Shown one piece after another: positions 47,087-58,477 of a stretch of 64,000 nt of DNA (its first letter is position 1; each line of letters begins with the position of its first letter). The notes beneath the pieces were generated by a model. The model made no database searches, was not told the DNA's origin, and saw only the letters and a list, made by a program, of their open reading frames with translations. The stretch comes from Channallabes apus (Eukaryota > Chordata > Actinopteri > Siluriformes > Clariidae): NCBI GenBank assembly GCA_030522415.1, contig CM060126.1, positions 2,321,833 through 2,385,832 of the forward strand. Reading direction: 5' to 3'. The translations under genes were made by a program, and so were the position numbers.

Positions 47087-47379
47087 GTCCCTCTTACATT
47101 GATACAGTTCTTTTTGTAGTGTGTGCAGTACTTCAATATCAGACCCATGAACAATAATATCATTATCATCATCATTGTCATTATCATGGTTATCAGATAT
47201 ACAGTATATAAAGAACTAATCAATGAAGTTAATTTAGTTGTAGGGTTACTGCGTGCATTAAATGCATCCTCTACATCAACCAGCATGTTATAATCTACTA
47301 CACAGTCGGCCTTAGCAGCACTACTAGCATTAGCCTTAGCTTTAGCACTAGTATTAGCGATGTTAACATTATCGTCCAT
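47062..47379 (-). CDS. Leader ORF, 105 codons with a hydrophobic segment
   Basis: This frame starts MDDNVNIANT between the primer binding site and the Gag-like ORF and ends at 47062, overlapping the Gag ATG (47086) by 25 bases in another frame. Residues 1-50 are hydrophilic and Ala/Asn/Lys-rich. Residues about 57-83 are strongly hydrophobic, rich in Met, Ile and Leu, and could span a membrane. The C-terminus is basic (CTHYKKN, RLLIK). The hydrophobic part derives from a low-complexity ATGATAAT-type stretch, so chance is quite possible. I know of no such protein in Gypsy elements. Coding status is unproven. Confidence 0.3.
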   Translation of the reverse strand: MDDNVNIANTSAKAKANASSAAKADCVVDYNMLVDVEDAFNARSNPTTKLTSLISSLYTVYLITMIMTMMMIMILLFMGLILKYCTHYKKNCINVRGTWWRLLIK

Positions 47380-47436
47380 TTTGTTCAGCCACATCACACA
47401 AAACCGGAAAATATCCCAAAATACAGATTCCCCGTG

Positions 47437-47450
47437 CGTACGGGCCACCA
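47437..47450 (-). promoter_or_regulatory. Primer binding site, tRNA-Ile type
   Basis: On the minus strand, three bases after the 5-prime LTR end, TGGTGGCCCGTACG is complementary to the 3-prime end (including CCA) of vertebrate tRNA-Ile(AAU) as I remember it, over 14 bases. It marks the minus-strand DNA start and confirms the element's orientation. Confidence 0.75.
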
Positions 47451-47453
47451 CTA

Positions 47454-48170
47454 TGTAACGCTTGGATTTAAAAAACCGCTTGGTTACAAAAATACGGATT
47501 CGGGAATCTAAACTGGGGCTTGAAAACAACACTTCCGGTATTGCGCAACCGCAGCTGGACAAAACACGACGCGACACAAAACAATTATAATAAATTAAAC
47601 CAAGTGTAATAAACAAGACAGACAGATAAATAAACAAACACGGTGCACCACAAACCAATATATACAAAATATATACAAATATATTACAAATAGAAAAAAG
47701 TGTGTGCGCGATGTATGCGGGTGTGTGTGTGTGTGTGTCTGAAAGTCCAGTGTCTGAAATATGGCAAAAGTTATGAAAATGGTGAGTTGGAGAGATGGAT
47801 CGATCTCACCAAATGACGATGGTAGGTCTGGGAGATCGATAAACGGAATGAGCTGGGTACTGAATGAAATTATCAAAGTATAATCCGCAAGCAGTCTCAC
47901 AGCCTCAAACAAAATGCAGTGCGCTGTCTTCATCTCTCCGTCCCGGCTTCCATGCCGGTTCCGGCTTTATGCCAGATCATGTGACCCACGTCACTTCCGG
48001 GTTCCCTTGCGCCGCGATCGCGCATGCGCGGGAACTTGCCCGGTGACCAAACCACTGTCAATGGGGAAAAAGAAACCGCTAGGGCACGCCTTCGGCCACA
48101 GGTGAGCAGCATTAGCTCCACAACCAATTTCCTGTGCATGAAAACGCCCCTGTTGTGTGGCTATGCTACA
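47454..48170 (-). repeat. 5-prime LTR
   Basis: 717 bp. It differs from the other LTR by one extra GT unit and about five substitutions seen by eye (for example CAGTGC against CAGCGC). It would contain the element's promoter. Confidence 0.92.
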
Positions 48171-49630
48171 ACTTGATGGGGTTAAAGTGATGGTGTTGAG
48201 TTTGTGGGGGTGAAGTGATGCTCTTGGGGTTCAACTGACAGCATGGATGAGATGGTTTTTTAGTTGACGGTGATAAATTATCAAAGTTGTGTTGTTGGAG
48301 AGTATCTGACCTCTGTGTAATTCAGTTGAGGTGATAATGGTGGGTTGACGTTGTGCTCTTTTGGCGATGGAATCCAGCTAATGCTATTGTAATTTACTGA
48401 ATGAAATTCATTTTCCAGTTAAAGTCACAGGCCAGTGTAATAGGATGTCAGAACAACTAAATGACCTTACCTTAGATTCTAGACATGGATTATACAGTGT
48501 GTCATGAACTGGACATAAAGTACATCTCAAAATACTGAATTAGTAAAAGACATTAAAGGATAAATGGATTCCCCCTACTAGTCCGGTGTCTGGGATCAGC
48601 AGGTTCTTAAGTGGTCTTGACTGCACGGTTTTCACAAAAAATTCTTGAATTCTTTAATAAACCTTGAAGAGTTGGGTGTTAGAATGCACGAACACAAAGA
48701 GGCCATCATGTTAATGTAGTAAGTCAATTTACTAACATACAGTAATGGTCAAATGGAATCTACTGGACCAGAGCAAATGGTTTCCGCATTTCCAAATGCC
48801 CCTAACATTTTTTGCACTTCTAGAAGATCTTCTGGTCCACCTGCATGGTCATGTTTATGCAAGGAACAACAAGGCTGAAATTGGCTGTCCTTGAGGAGCA
48901 AGCTCCTGCAGAGATGCATAGAGAAAGAAATTTCTTTCTATGACTAGGCTGTAGATAGCCTTGTGCTATTATCTCCCAGAATCGAATATAATATAAAACC
49001 AGAACAGCATGTGTTCATATGAAGCAATTCAACGAACAGCAGAATCTCAAGGTCACACTTTTCTATTGAGAACTTCAGATTTTAAGCTATAGGGGTCACT
49101 CAGGTACTGTAGGAGAAAACGAGTATGGAGTATACAATCCTAGCATTGACTAAGTGATTAGTAGACGACACTTCCGAAATGTAGAGGAGGCTCCAGTTTC
49201 ATTTAATCCCCAAGGGGTTCAGTATGGTTCGGTTCACGAGTTCAGGAGCGCTGGAGTTCTTCCAATCCAACCTTAAACCTCTTCATCTGGCTTGCTTCAT
49301 GCACAGAAGCATTGTCATGCTGAAAAAGATTTGGGCTTTTTAGTTCCAGTGAAGAGAAATTAAATCTCTAGAATTTATATCCAATTGTGTGTTCAAAGTT
49401 TTTTGAAAAAAAAAAAAAAAAACGTTTCCAACAATTTGAGCGTGCACAGATATACGTAGGTATGATAGCCAGGTGTCTACAAAACTTTTTTAACAAGAAA
49501 AAATATACAGTACAAACAAGATAGCTGTATGAACTGACGTGTACGTCACAATGTGGAGAAACATATAAAGCAACTAATACAGTAGCTCAAGCTATTAACA
49601 TTCTTACATTCTGCACACAGCTGGAAGGTA
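48171..49630. other. Minisatellite remainder and unassigned DNA
   Basis: 48171-48370 continues the TTGATGG-type array split by the LTR element. The rest is unassigned. An A run lies near 49407-49423. Confidence 0.45.
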
Positions 49631-50360
49631 CAGTGGCTTGCAAAAGTATTCGGCCCCCTTGAACGTTTCCACCTTTTGTCACATTACAGCCACAAACATG
49701 AATCAATTTTATTGGAATTCCACGTGAAAGACCAATACAAAGTGGTGTACACGTGAGAAGTGGAACGAAAATCATACATGATTCCAAACATTTTTTACAA
49801 ATAAATAACTAAAAAGTGGGGTGTGCGTAATTATTTAGCCCCCTGAGTCAATACTTGTAATACTTGTAGAACCACCTTTTGCTTACAGCTGCCAGTCTTT
49901 TAGGGTATGTCTCTACCAGCTTTGCACATCTAGAGACTGAAATCCTCGCCCATTCTTCTTTGCAAAACAGCTCCAGCGCAGTCAGATTAGATGGACAGCA
50001 TTTGTGAACAGCAGTTTTCAGATCTTGCCACAGATTCTCGATTGGATTTACATCTGGACTTTACTGGGCCATTCTAACACATGGATATGTTTTGTTTTAA
50101 ACCATTCCATTGTTGCCCTGGCTTTATGTTTAGGGTCGTTGTCCTGCTGGAAGGTGAACCTCCGTCCCAGTCTCAAGTCTTTTGCAGACTCCAAGAGGTT
50201 TTCTTCCAAGATTGCCCTGTATTTGGCTCCATCCATCTTCCCATCAACTCTGACCAGCTTCCCTGTACCTGCTGAAGAGAAGCACCCCCAGAGCATGATG
50301 CTGCCACCACCATATTTGACAGTGGGGATGGTGTGTTCAGAGTGATGTGCAGTGTTAGTT

Positions 50361-50560
50361 CCCTTTCAAAGGCTTTCTCTCGATGCTGCGTGAAAACGCT
50401 ATGGGAACAATTTGTCCTGTTGCCGGTTGTGAAGCATGTGTGCAAACATGCCAAATTTTTTGGCTATATATATATAACCTCGGTCAGGTGACGTCATCTG
50501 ATTAGACGCAGCTGCAGGTTATAAATACTAGTGAGCCGGCGACAAACCTCAGATAATTTG
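50361..50560 (+). repeat. DIRS left inverted terminal repeat
   Basis: Starts CCCTTTCAAAGGCTTTCTCT. It contains GATGCTGCGTGAAAACGC and GTGACGTCATCTGATTAGAC, and pairs with 58637-58812 with few mismatches. A TATATATATAA stretch and TATAAATA lie inside and may serve as promoter elements. Confidence 0.85.
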
Positions 50561-50631
50561 TCTTCACCTTTTCTTGAGCGTGTCTGTGTTTAAACCAGCA
50601 AAATAAGAAAGTGTTTAACTCACCAATATGG

Positions 50632-51670
50632 CGGAGTTTAAACTAGATATCCCTCCATGTGTGATAATCCATATCGGAGTGCGATCTCTACACTGCTTCG
50701 GTTAAGTGCTGCACGCGCCTCGCATTCCTTGAGAAGCTTCAAGCCACCGCGCATTCCTGGCTTAAACTCGTGCATATGACAGAGCTGTGGCAGATGGAGG
50801 TAAGCTCCTTTCTTCCGCGTTCTCATCACGGGGATTCCTCTCTTGCTTACGCAGAGATGAAAATAACCTTAAGCACTTAAAAACAGTAGACGGCAGGTTC
50901 TGTCGGGTGGCCGGGGGGCGGAGCCTCGACGACGCTCTCTCCCCCCTCTTAGCTCTCTCCATATGAGTTAACCATTTCATGGAGTAAGCTGTATTCATTC
51001 CGTGTTTTTCCTGCCATCAACTTATTTATTTATTTAAATATAGTTGATGTGGAAGCGCAGGGTAATATGATGATGCCCAGATAGAAGAGACGCTTCACAG
51101 GCTATCTCTCTCCTGGGACATCATCCTTCCTGGAAAGCTTATACTTCCTTTCTAGCTGTGTAGACTTTCATCTTCCCTGAAGGGGAAAGCTTTTCAGCTT
51201 GGTGCTCCACTGCACACCAGGGCGGTTTTGCAGGCCTACCAGGCTGACCTGCTGAGAGACTTGAGTACTGGCGGGGCTCTTCAAGAAAAGGCATATTGGA
51301 ATTATGCCGAACAAAGCAGATGGCTCGTGTTATCGGCCTTTTTCTGGCTGCTATGGTTTTCGCAGGAGGCACCTGTGGCTAAATCTCAGGCGCATCAAGG
51401 ATAGGATTGTGCATTCCTCCTTAATGCCCCTATCTCGCCTTCCGGCCTGTTTAGCGATGTCGTTAATTCAGCCGCCACTAGGTTCTGGGGCGAAGTTATA
51501 CGAAAAATCTTTTGGGAAATTCCCTCCCTGCCGTGCTCAGGAGTCGGGATTGTCGGCCACCCAGTCTCGACCAGGTCTGACTCTTGCGAGGCGTAAAACA
51601 CAAGGAGGGTGTTTTTTTTTTTGGACCCGGGCACCTCCTCGTAGAGATTGCCCCAAGAGGTCAGACTGAT
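50632..51670 (+). pseudogene. DIRS Gag-like ORF remnant
   Basis: ATG at 50632 begins MAEFKLDIPPCV-like sequence, followed soon by stops. Recognisable pieces are LQAYQADLLRDLSTGGAL (about 51225-51280) and LWLNLRRIKDR (about 51375-51410), in shifting frames. These resemble the first ORF of vertebrate DIRS elements as I know it. No continuous protein remains. Confidence 0.6.
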
Positions 51671-53085
51671 TAAAAATATATATATAAATAAATGAATAAA
51701 ATAAAATAAATGGGGGTGGCCCCCCAATAGGGAGAGGCACCCAGAATTCCTTTCAAACGAATGAAGTGTTCTCCCTGGCACTCCCAGGTGGTCGGAGTTC
51801 TTGCTCCGCCACCACTGGTGTTTCGGGCAACACCAGTCTCCAATAGGCTGTTACAGTAGTTCTTCATTTTTTTCCTGCCATGTTTCAGGATGCCGAACAT
51901 CTAACATCCCCCCGTTTAACCAAGCCGCAGAGACTTTTGCCCTTTTCTGAGAAACTGGCAGCGTGGAAGCTACTGCCAAGTATATCTCCTTGGGTACTAA
52001 GCACTGGAGAGAGAAACTACAGGATTCAGTTCTCACTTCACCCTCTGTGTTTTCAATGGCGTGGTCTCCACTTCCATGAAACCGGAAAGTGCGCATCTGC
52101 TGACAAAAGCCATGGAACATGTTCCCCCACCAGACAGTGAGTCAGGCTACTACAGTCGGTATTCTTGGTTCCCAAGAGGAACGGGGGCTGCGTCCAATTT
52201 TTCAGATTTTGCGGGTTCTTCCACTCTCTGAAAATCAATAAATACAATTTCAAATGTTGACTGTCAAAGTGATTGCTCTCAAATCCTACCAAGCGATTGA
52301 TTTCTGACAATCGATTTAAGGATGCTTACTTTCATACAGAAACATTTCCACAATTCAATTCAATTCAATTCAATTCAATTTTATTTATATAGCGCTTTTA
52401 ACAATGGTCATTGTCTCAAAGCAGCTTCACAAAAATTAAAGAAATTTAACAAAACATGAACAAACAAAACAAAAAAAATAATAATAAAAATAAATAATAA
52501 TAATAATAATTATTATAGAAAAGAAAATAATTGGAAGTGTAGATGTGTGAGAAAAATGTGCAGATAATGTTAATGAGACGAATGAATGAAATTTCTCTGA
52601 TGAGCAAGCCAAGGGTGGCGGCGACGGTGGCAAGGAAAAACTCCCTGAGATGGCATTAGGAAGAAACCTTGAGAGGAACCAGACTCAACAGGGAACCCAT
52701 CCTCATTTGGGCGATAACAGATAGAAATGATATAACATCTTGTGTGTTGTGCAGGTGAAAATTCAATATGACAGAAATTATTTAAATTGACATGAAGACC
52801 AGTTCAGCATAGGGACGAGTCAGTAGGTGCAGAGGGCAGATGAGGTCTGGATCACTGGAAGCACAGGAGCAGCATGTGTAGCTCCAACCATCATAAAGCT
52901 GAATCCAGCTGGAGCTGGTCCTTCTCTGGACGCCTCAGGAACCTCGCAGGGTCGGCCTTTGTCTACTGAAGCTGGCAAAATCTCCCGATGCCTCGGGATG
53001 GGTAGAGAAATACAGAACAGATGGGGAGAATTAGCGTAGTTGCCATTCGGTATAGGTGTACTGGAGTATGAGATTATGGGCTGAG

Positions 53086-54336
53086 TTATGTGTATGCCAG
53101 ATTAAAAAGATGCGTCTTGAGTCTACTTTTGAACTGAGAAACCGTGTCTGCTCCCCGAACACTGTCTGGAAGGCTATTCCAAAGCTTTGGAGCTAAATAT
53201 GAAAAAGCCCTACCCCCTTTTGTAGATTTTGAAATTCTGGGAACTACCAGAAGTCCGGAGCTTTGTGATCTTAAGGCGCGTGGTGGATTGTAGCGTATCA
53301 GAAGACTGGTTAGGTATGTGGGAGCTAAACCATTTAAGGCCTTGTATGTAAGTAATACTATTTTGTAATTTATTCTAAACTGAACAGGTAGCCAGTGCAG
53401 GGATGATAATATTGGGGTTATATGATCATATTTTCTGGATCTAGTGAGAACCCTGGCAGCTGCATTTTGGATTAACTGAAGCTTGTTTATTGAGGATGCA
53501 GGACAACCACCTAGTAATGCATTACAATAGTCCAGTCTGGAGGTCATGAATGCATGAACTAGCTTTTCTGCATCAGATACGGATAAGATGTTCCTAAGTT
53601 TAGCAATATTTCGAAGATGGAAAAAGGCTGTTTTTGTGATATTTGAAATGTGATTTTCAAAAGACAAGTTACTGTCTAATATTACGCCCATGTCTTTTAC
53701 TGCTGAGCTGGTAGTAACAGTACATCCTTCTAAGCGCAGGCTGAATTGTGAAAGCTGTTGTGTGCTGGTTTTTGGGCCAATAAGTAATATCTCTGTCTTA
53801 TCTGAATTTAATAAAAGAAAGTTATTGGTCATCCAATCTTTTATGTCCTGGACACACTCAGTTAATCTAGACAACGTAGGTATTTCGTCTGGTTTAGTTG
53901 AGATATATAATTGGGTATCATCAGCATAACAATGGAAACTAATCCCATGTCTTCTTATGATGTTACCCAAGGGAAGCATGTATATTGAGAACAACAGAGG
54001 TCCTAAAACTGACCCTTGTTGGACCCCATATTTCACTGGCATTACACCAGACGGTTCTCCATTTAGATCTACAAAATGGTAGCGAACAGACAGGTAAGAT
54101 CTAAACCATTTTAATGCCTGTCCCTGAATACCTATATAATTTTGTAAGCGATCTATGAGAATATTATGATCTATAGTGTCGAATGCAGCACTAAGATCGA
54201 GCAGGACTAGCAATGAGATGCAGCCTTGGTCTGAAGCTAAAAACAAGTCGTTTGTAATCTTAACTAGTGCAGTTTCTGTGCTATGATGGAGCCTGAAACC
54301 TGACTGAAATTCTTCAAGGATGTTGTTATCCTGCAA
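53086..54336 (-). CDS. LINE reverse transcriptase, C-terminal 416 codons
   Basis: An open frame holding the palm and thumb of a CR1/L2-type reverse transcriptase. Motifs: [13 protein letters not shown] (motif A with catalytic Asp), [19 protein letters not shown] (motif B), [11 protein letters not shown] (motif C, YADD), KTEILLIGP, then [12 protein letters not shown] and [13 protein letters not shown] in the C-terminal domain. It ends HLFNLAYT. The ATG is internal; the true N-terminus lies upstream but is cut off by a nonsense codon near 54380 and a deletion and frameshift near 54430-54446. Although open, it is therefore a fragment of a dead gene. Confidence 0.85.
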   Translation of the reverse strand: MQDNNILEEFQSGFRLHHSTETALVKITNDLFLASDQGCISLLVLLDLSAAFDTIDHNILIDRLQNYIGIQGQALKWFRSYLSVRYHFVDLNGEPSGVMPVKYGVQQGSVLGPLLFSIYMLPLGNIIRRHGISFHCYADDTQLYISTKPDEIPTLSRLTECVQDIKDWMTNNFLLLNSDKTEILLIGPKTSTQQLSQFSLRLEGCTVTTSSAVKDMGVILDSNLSFENHISNITKTAFFHLRNIAKLRNILSVSDAEKLVHAFMTSRLDYCNALLGGCPASSINKLQLIQNAAARVLTRSRKYDHITPILSSLHWLPVQFRINYKIVLLTYKALNGLAPTYLTSLLIRYNPPRALRSQSSGLLVVPRISKSTKGGRAFSYLAPKLWNSLPDSVRGADTVSQFKSRLKTHLFNLAYT

Positions 54337-54907
54337 GAATGTGCAAATTTGAGCTGATACTACTTTTTCTAGTATTTTTTATATGAACGGAAGGTTTGAA
54401 ATCGGTCTGTAATTTGTTATTTTCAAGGTTATTTTCATTGTCATTTCAAGGTTTAGGGACGTGACCTAGATGTAATGAAGAATTAATAATGTTTAGAAGT
54501 GGATCTCCAACCGTAAGCATCACTTCTTTTAAAAATCTGGTTGGGATTGGGTCTAACAGGCACGTTGTTGATTTAGCCGAGGTGATGAGTTTATACAGCT
54601 CTTCCTGTCCTATACCTGTAAAGCACTGAAAATATAAATGTGAAGCTATAGGCTGAACTGGATCGTGAGATACTATTAGAGGCTGAACCTCCATTATTTT
54701 CTTCCTGATATTATTGATTTTTTCACTAAAGAAGTCCATAAAGTCTTCACTTCTAAACTGTGATGGGATTCTCTCTGCGGGCATCTTAGGTTTTGTTAGG
54801 CGAGCCACTGTACTAAATAAGAACCTGGGATTGTTTTGGTTTCTTGCTATCAGTTGGCTAAGATGCTCGGTCCTAGCAGTTTTTAGAGCCTGTCTATAGT
54901 TGCACAT
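54337..54907 (-). pseudogene. LINE linker and reverse transcriptase fingers, broken
   Basis: 54907-54446 reads through an RNPRFLFSTVARLT-type linker and SKSTTCLLDPIPT, LINE sequence upstream of the fingers. It stops after HLGHVPKP at 54446. The following YRPISNLPFI is in another frame and ends in a stop near 54380, just before [11 protein letters not shown]. These are the lesions separating the endonuclease and linker from the downstream reverse transcriptase. Confidence 0.75.
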
Positions 54908-55025
54908 ACTGTCTTTATACGCAATTCGAAAAACTTCTAATTTAGTTTTCCTCCATTTTCGCTCGAGGTTACGGGTTGCTCTCTTTAGGGCGCGAGTATG
55001 ACTGTTGTACCACGTTGCAAATGTT

Positions 55026-56316
55026 TTATCTCTGCCTTTTTTTTAATCTGATGGGAGCAACAGTGTCTAATGTACTGGTAAGAATAGTGCCCATGCTGCT
55101 AGTCACTTCATCTAGATCATCTGCATTTAGGGGTCTAATAAGAAATTGGGACAGATCCGGCAGATTACTTGTGAATCTGTCTTTAGTAGTGGGATTCATA
55201 TTTCTAACAGATTGATAACGTGGGGAGACACAGCTAATCTGTTCTACGGGTAGAGTATATGTCAGGAGGTGATGATCTGTGATATCATCACTTTGAGGTA
55301 TGATCTCTATATTAGAGACATCTATACCATGGGATATAATTAAATCTAGCGTATGATTAAAGCGGTGAGTTGCTCCAATTATATTTTGCTTAATCCCAAA
55401 GGAATTTAGTAAATCCATAAATGTGAGTGCTAAAGCATCGTTAGCATCATCTACATGAATGTTAAAGTCTCCTACTATCAACACTTTGTCAGAGTTAACC
55501 AATAGGTCTGATAGCAGATGTCCAAATTCTTTAAGAAAATCGCCATATGGCCCCGGGGGTCTGTACACGGTGGCCAGGGTAAAATATAGCAAGGGTTTAT
55601 TACGTATTTCATTTAGTGCAACATTAATGATAAGCACTTCAAATGAATTAAACCTGGGCCTTATTTTCTGGGTAACAGTGAGTACATCATTGTAGATAGT
55701 GGCGACACCACCACCGCGACCAATTAGACGGGGCTCGTGCTTATAGAAATGTAACAGACCTAATTTAATATATTGTTATATATGTTTTGTTATACTGTGT
55801 TAATGTTAGAGGCACAAGCGCTGGTGAGAAGCAGATGTGTGTGTGTGAGGTTTTATCCCCTCGGGGCTTGCCGTAGAAGGGCAGGAAGCGCATGCGCAGG
55901 TCCGGCTCTAGCGTGGGGTGTGTTAAAGTTTTGGTGTGTGAATAAAGAGAGTAACTGTTGATGAGGATTTTGTGTGCTCTCGTTTTTATTGTTTTTGTAT
56001 ATTACCAAGTGTTAAGCGAATCCAGCCCGAATGCTCGGTCACAGAAATATCCTGACAGAGTAGACTCATTCAGACCAAAATATTCATTTGGTTTAAGCCA
56101 GGTTTCGGTGAGACAGAGTGCGTCAAGGCAATAATCTGAGATAATTTCATTAACAATAAGTGCTTTAGGCGCAAGGGATCTAATGTTGAGTAGTCCAAAC
56201 TTTAGAGGTGGATTTTGACTACTTATTTTGCCTTTTTCTGGTTTTATGGTTATCAGATTGTTTCGGGCAAATTTAACAAATTTATTATTTTTTCTCAGTA
56301 TTCGGGGAACAGACAC
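55026..56316 (-). pseudogene. LINE AP-type endonuclease, split by a solo LTR
   Basis: The N-terminal part (56316-56008) starts MSVPRILRKN and carries LLNIRSLAPKA and the LCLTETWL catalytic Glu motif. After the 258-bp insertion the frame resumes (FYKHEPRLIGRGGGVATIYN) and continues through VYRPPGPYGDFL, VGDFNIHVDD (catalytic Asp/Asn) and TLDLIISHG to DITDHHLLT, where the usual SDH is TDH. It ends RLKKRQR at 55026, where a frameshift separates it from the linker. AP endonucleases of this type nick the target DNA for LINE insertion. The solo LTR disrupts it irreparably. Confidence 0.78.
55750..56007 (+). mobile_element. Probable solo LTR
   Basis: A 258-bp block inserted in the LINE endonuclease gene. 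It begins TGTAACAGACC and ends TATTACCA, the TG...CA form of LTRs, and holds an AATAAA signal near 55940 followed by a T-rich segment. Flanks do not show a clear 4-6 bp duplication, so the exact ends and the LTR call are tentative. It is unrelated to the LTRs at 44647 and 47454 apart from the TGTAAC start. Confidence 0.5.
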
Positions 56317-57312
56317 AGTTTCTATAGGACAAGCTATGTGTGTGCGTCTATCACTACGGTGAGTAGTGGAACACAGGAAGTTCCTGAGGTTCGCTTTTGG
56401 GGGCGAAGCTTACCAGTATCGGGTCCTTCCATTGGTCTAGCTCACCCGCACATATACAAAATGCATGGATTTAGTCCTGGCTCTTATGGGAGTCCCAGGG
56501 CATCCGGTAGCTAGCGCTTCGACATCAGCATGTTGTCCTAGCTCATCTCTGTTCTCAGGATTGAGACCCAATGCCATGAAAGCATGCTCTTTCCTGTTCA
56601 GAGGACAACATATTGGGTGCCATATGGGATTCGATCATAAGCGGGCACAGCTGTCTCCCGCTCGTGTCGAACCCATTCCCAACACCCTCAAGGAAAACAA
56701 GCTAGACCAGAAAGTGACCATCACTTTCAGACAACCTAGCTCTCATGGCAGCTGTATCCACGGTGACACCTTTGGGCCTTCTGCACATGAGAGCATTCCA
56801 AGTTGTGGCTAAGAACCAGGGGATATCACTAGGGTCAATCCCCAATAAGGGTTATGCGCCAGGTGCTTCGTACCCTTTCTGTGGTTCAGACCCCGGTTTC
56901 TACTCTGGGTCCCACTCTAAGTTCATCTTGTCGTCGCTGATGCTAACGACAGATGCTTCCCTCACAGGCTGGGGTGCGGTCTCAGATGACGCGGCACATC
57001 AATTGCCTCGAGATGATGGCTGTATTTCTGGCCCTAAAGCACATCCTCCAGCAGTTGAGAGGCTGCCATGTCCTAGTGTGGGTGGACAACACTATGGCAG
57101 TCTCATATATTATCGCCAGGGCGGACTGTGCTTGCGCCGCTAATAGCTAGCGCACCAGGTTCCTGTCCCTCAGGGCGATTTACATTCCAGCATGGATGCG
57201 GGAACAGTAGTACTGTCCAGTCTATCTCTGACACACGGGGAATGGAAACCCCACTCCGAAGTAGTCAGGGAGAGATTTCATGTAGCAAGGTGGACCTCTT
57301 GCCTTGCAAGAT

Positions 57313-58440
57313 ATGCTTCGCCTTTTACTGCTCTTCAGATTTACGTCCACCGCATCAGCTAGTGGCGTAGGTCAGAGCAGCTTCTACATGTTTTGGATGA
57401 GAGATGCTATTACCCTCTCCTATGAGGCGCGTGGGCTCACTTCGCCTCTAGGAATCAGGGCTCATTCAACCAAGGGGATTGCCTCATCTATTGCACTAGC
57501 AAGAGGTATTCCCCTGCAGCAAGTGTGTGCCTAGCAGGTAAATCCAGTCCACTACCGAATTGTTTCAGTGCTGGAGTTTCCGTCCTCGGGTTTGTGCCCT
57601 AGTACTCTCAGGATGTACGTAGCTGCATCCTCTCTCAACTATCTTCCTAAAGCTCTATAAACCCAACATGCACCCTATTGCTTTTCAAGCCTTCTGTCCT
57701 CCGTGCTTTCAGCTTCGGAGCAGGAGAGACTTCACTTACTGTATCCAGCTTGTGCTCTTCATATCTACGTCCACCGCATCAGCTAGTGGCGTACGTAGGT
57801 CAGAGCAGCTTCTACAGTACATGTTTTGGATGAGAGATGCTATTGCCCTCTCCTATGAGGCGCGTGAGCTCACTTCGCCTCTAGGATTCAGGGCTCATTC
57901 AACCAGGGGATCGCCTCAGCTATTGGATTAGCAAGAGGTATTCCCCTGCAGCAAGTGTGTGCCAAGCAGCTAGACCCAATCCACTGCTGAATTGCTTCAG
58001 TGCTGGAGTTCCTGCAGGATGCACCTAAAAGCATTGTTTGAAGCCTTCTGTCCTCTGCCTTTTACAGCCTCGGAGCAGGAGAAACTTCACTTACTGTCCA
58101 GTACGTGCTCTTCAGATTTACGTCCACCGCACCAGCCAGTGGCGTAAGTCAGAGCGCCACTATACTGGGTGAGAGATGCATATTGCCCTCTCCTATGAGG
58201 CGCGTGGGTTCACTTCGCCTCTGGGAAACAGGGCTCAAGTGTGCCGAAGGGTGATCGTCCCAATTTGCACCAGCAGGAGGTATCCCCTGCAGCAATTGTG
58301 TGGCGCGAAGGGTTGGTTCTCCCCGCACACATTTCTTACATTTATAATCTGGATGTTCATGCTACTCCGGGCTCATGGTCCCCGAGTTAGCTGCCCAGGC
58401 ATAGTTCTGAGACGCTTTGTGCGCACACACTACACAACCT
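57313..58440 (+). pseudogene. DIRS tyrosine recombinase remnant, C-terminus in three copies
   Basis: Three tandem copies begin at about 57330, 57744 and 58108, each with TACGTCCACCGCA. Each encodes a version of ALSYEARGLTSPL followed, in the first two, by RAHSTRG or a similar motif, the region of the catalytic His-x-x-Arg of tyrosine recombinases. Periods are about 414 and 364 bp. The copies diverge and frames are broken. The third runs on into SPHTFLTF, the expected C-terminus. Tyrosine recombinase replaces integrase in DIRS elements. Confidence 0.65.
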
Positions 58441-58477
58441 TAGGGTCCAGACACTTGTAGTACGGTGGCGTTGGTAT

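Larger units (their letters stand above)
44647..48170 (-). mobile_element. Young non-autonomous LTR retrotransposon (Ty3/Gypsy-like)
   Basis: Direct LTRs at 44647-45361 and 47454-48170 flank a 2.1-kb interior. On the minus strand the LTR begins TGTAGC and ends TTACA. A tRNA-Ile-type primer binding site follows the 5-prime LTR and a G-rich polypurine tract precedes the 3-prime LTR. The interior has a Gag-like to integrase-fragment fusion ORF but no protease, reverse transcriptase, RNase H or integrase core, so it needs enzymes in trans. Flanks are ACTA and ACTT, an imperfect possible 4-bp duplication. The LTRs differ by about five substitutions and one GT unit. Confidence 0.9.
52353..56370 (-). 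mobile_element. CR1/L2-type LINE (Rex1/L2-like), antisense in the DIRS
   Basis: The 3-prime end lies at the left, a tail of (GAATT)n on the minus strand followed by the 3-prime UTR (52380-53085) with the GCGCTATATAAATAAA landmark. The reverse transcriptase lies at 53086-54900 and the endonuclease at 55026-56316. The 5-prime end is near 56370, where DIRS sequence resumes so that the host codons join across the insertion (TTTCCACAA, then CACAGGAAG). A probable solo LTR interrupts the endonuclease at 55750-56007. Without that LTR its length is about 3.76 kb. Confidence 0.85.
51880..57150 (+). pseudogene. DIRS reverse transcriptase and RNase H, LINE-interrupted
   Basis: The frame at 51880-52140 reads LPFSEKLAAWKLLPSIS and ERNYRIQFSLHP, the usual start of DIRS reverse transcriptase, and breaks near 52140. 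DAYFHTETFPQ at about 52321-52353 is the catalytic Asp region. The antisense LINE intervenes. After 56370 the gene resumes at the KFLRF-like segment and continues, frameshifted, to the RNase H domain (LTTDASLTGWGAVSDDA at about 56941-56991, then NCLEMMAVFLALKHI and VWVDNTMAVSYI at about 57001-57112). The domain order and the INxLEM motif are DIRS hallmarks. Many frameshifts and the LINE make it non-functional. Confidence 0.75.

Noticed and set aside
50638..52310. Minus-strand frames of 60-128 codons
   Set aside because: Antisense shadows of the decayed DIRS Gag and reverse transcriptase region.
56215..57143. Several plus-strand frames of 80-130 codons as host genes
   Set aside because: They match fragments of DIRS reverse transcriptase and RNase H in shifting frames.
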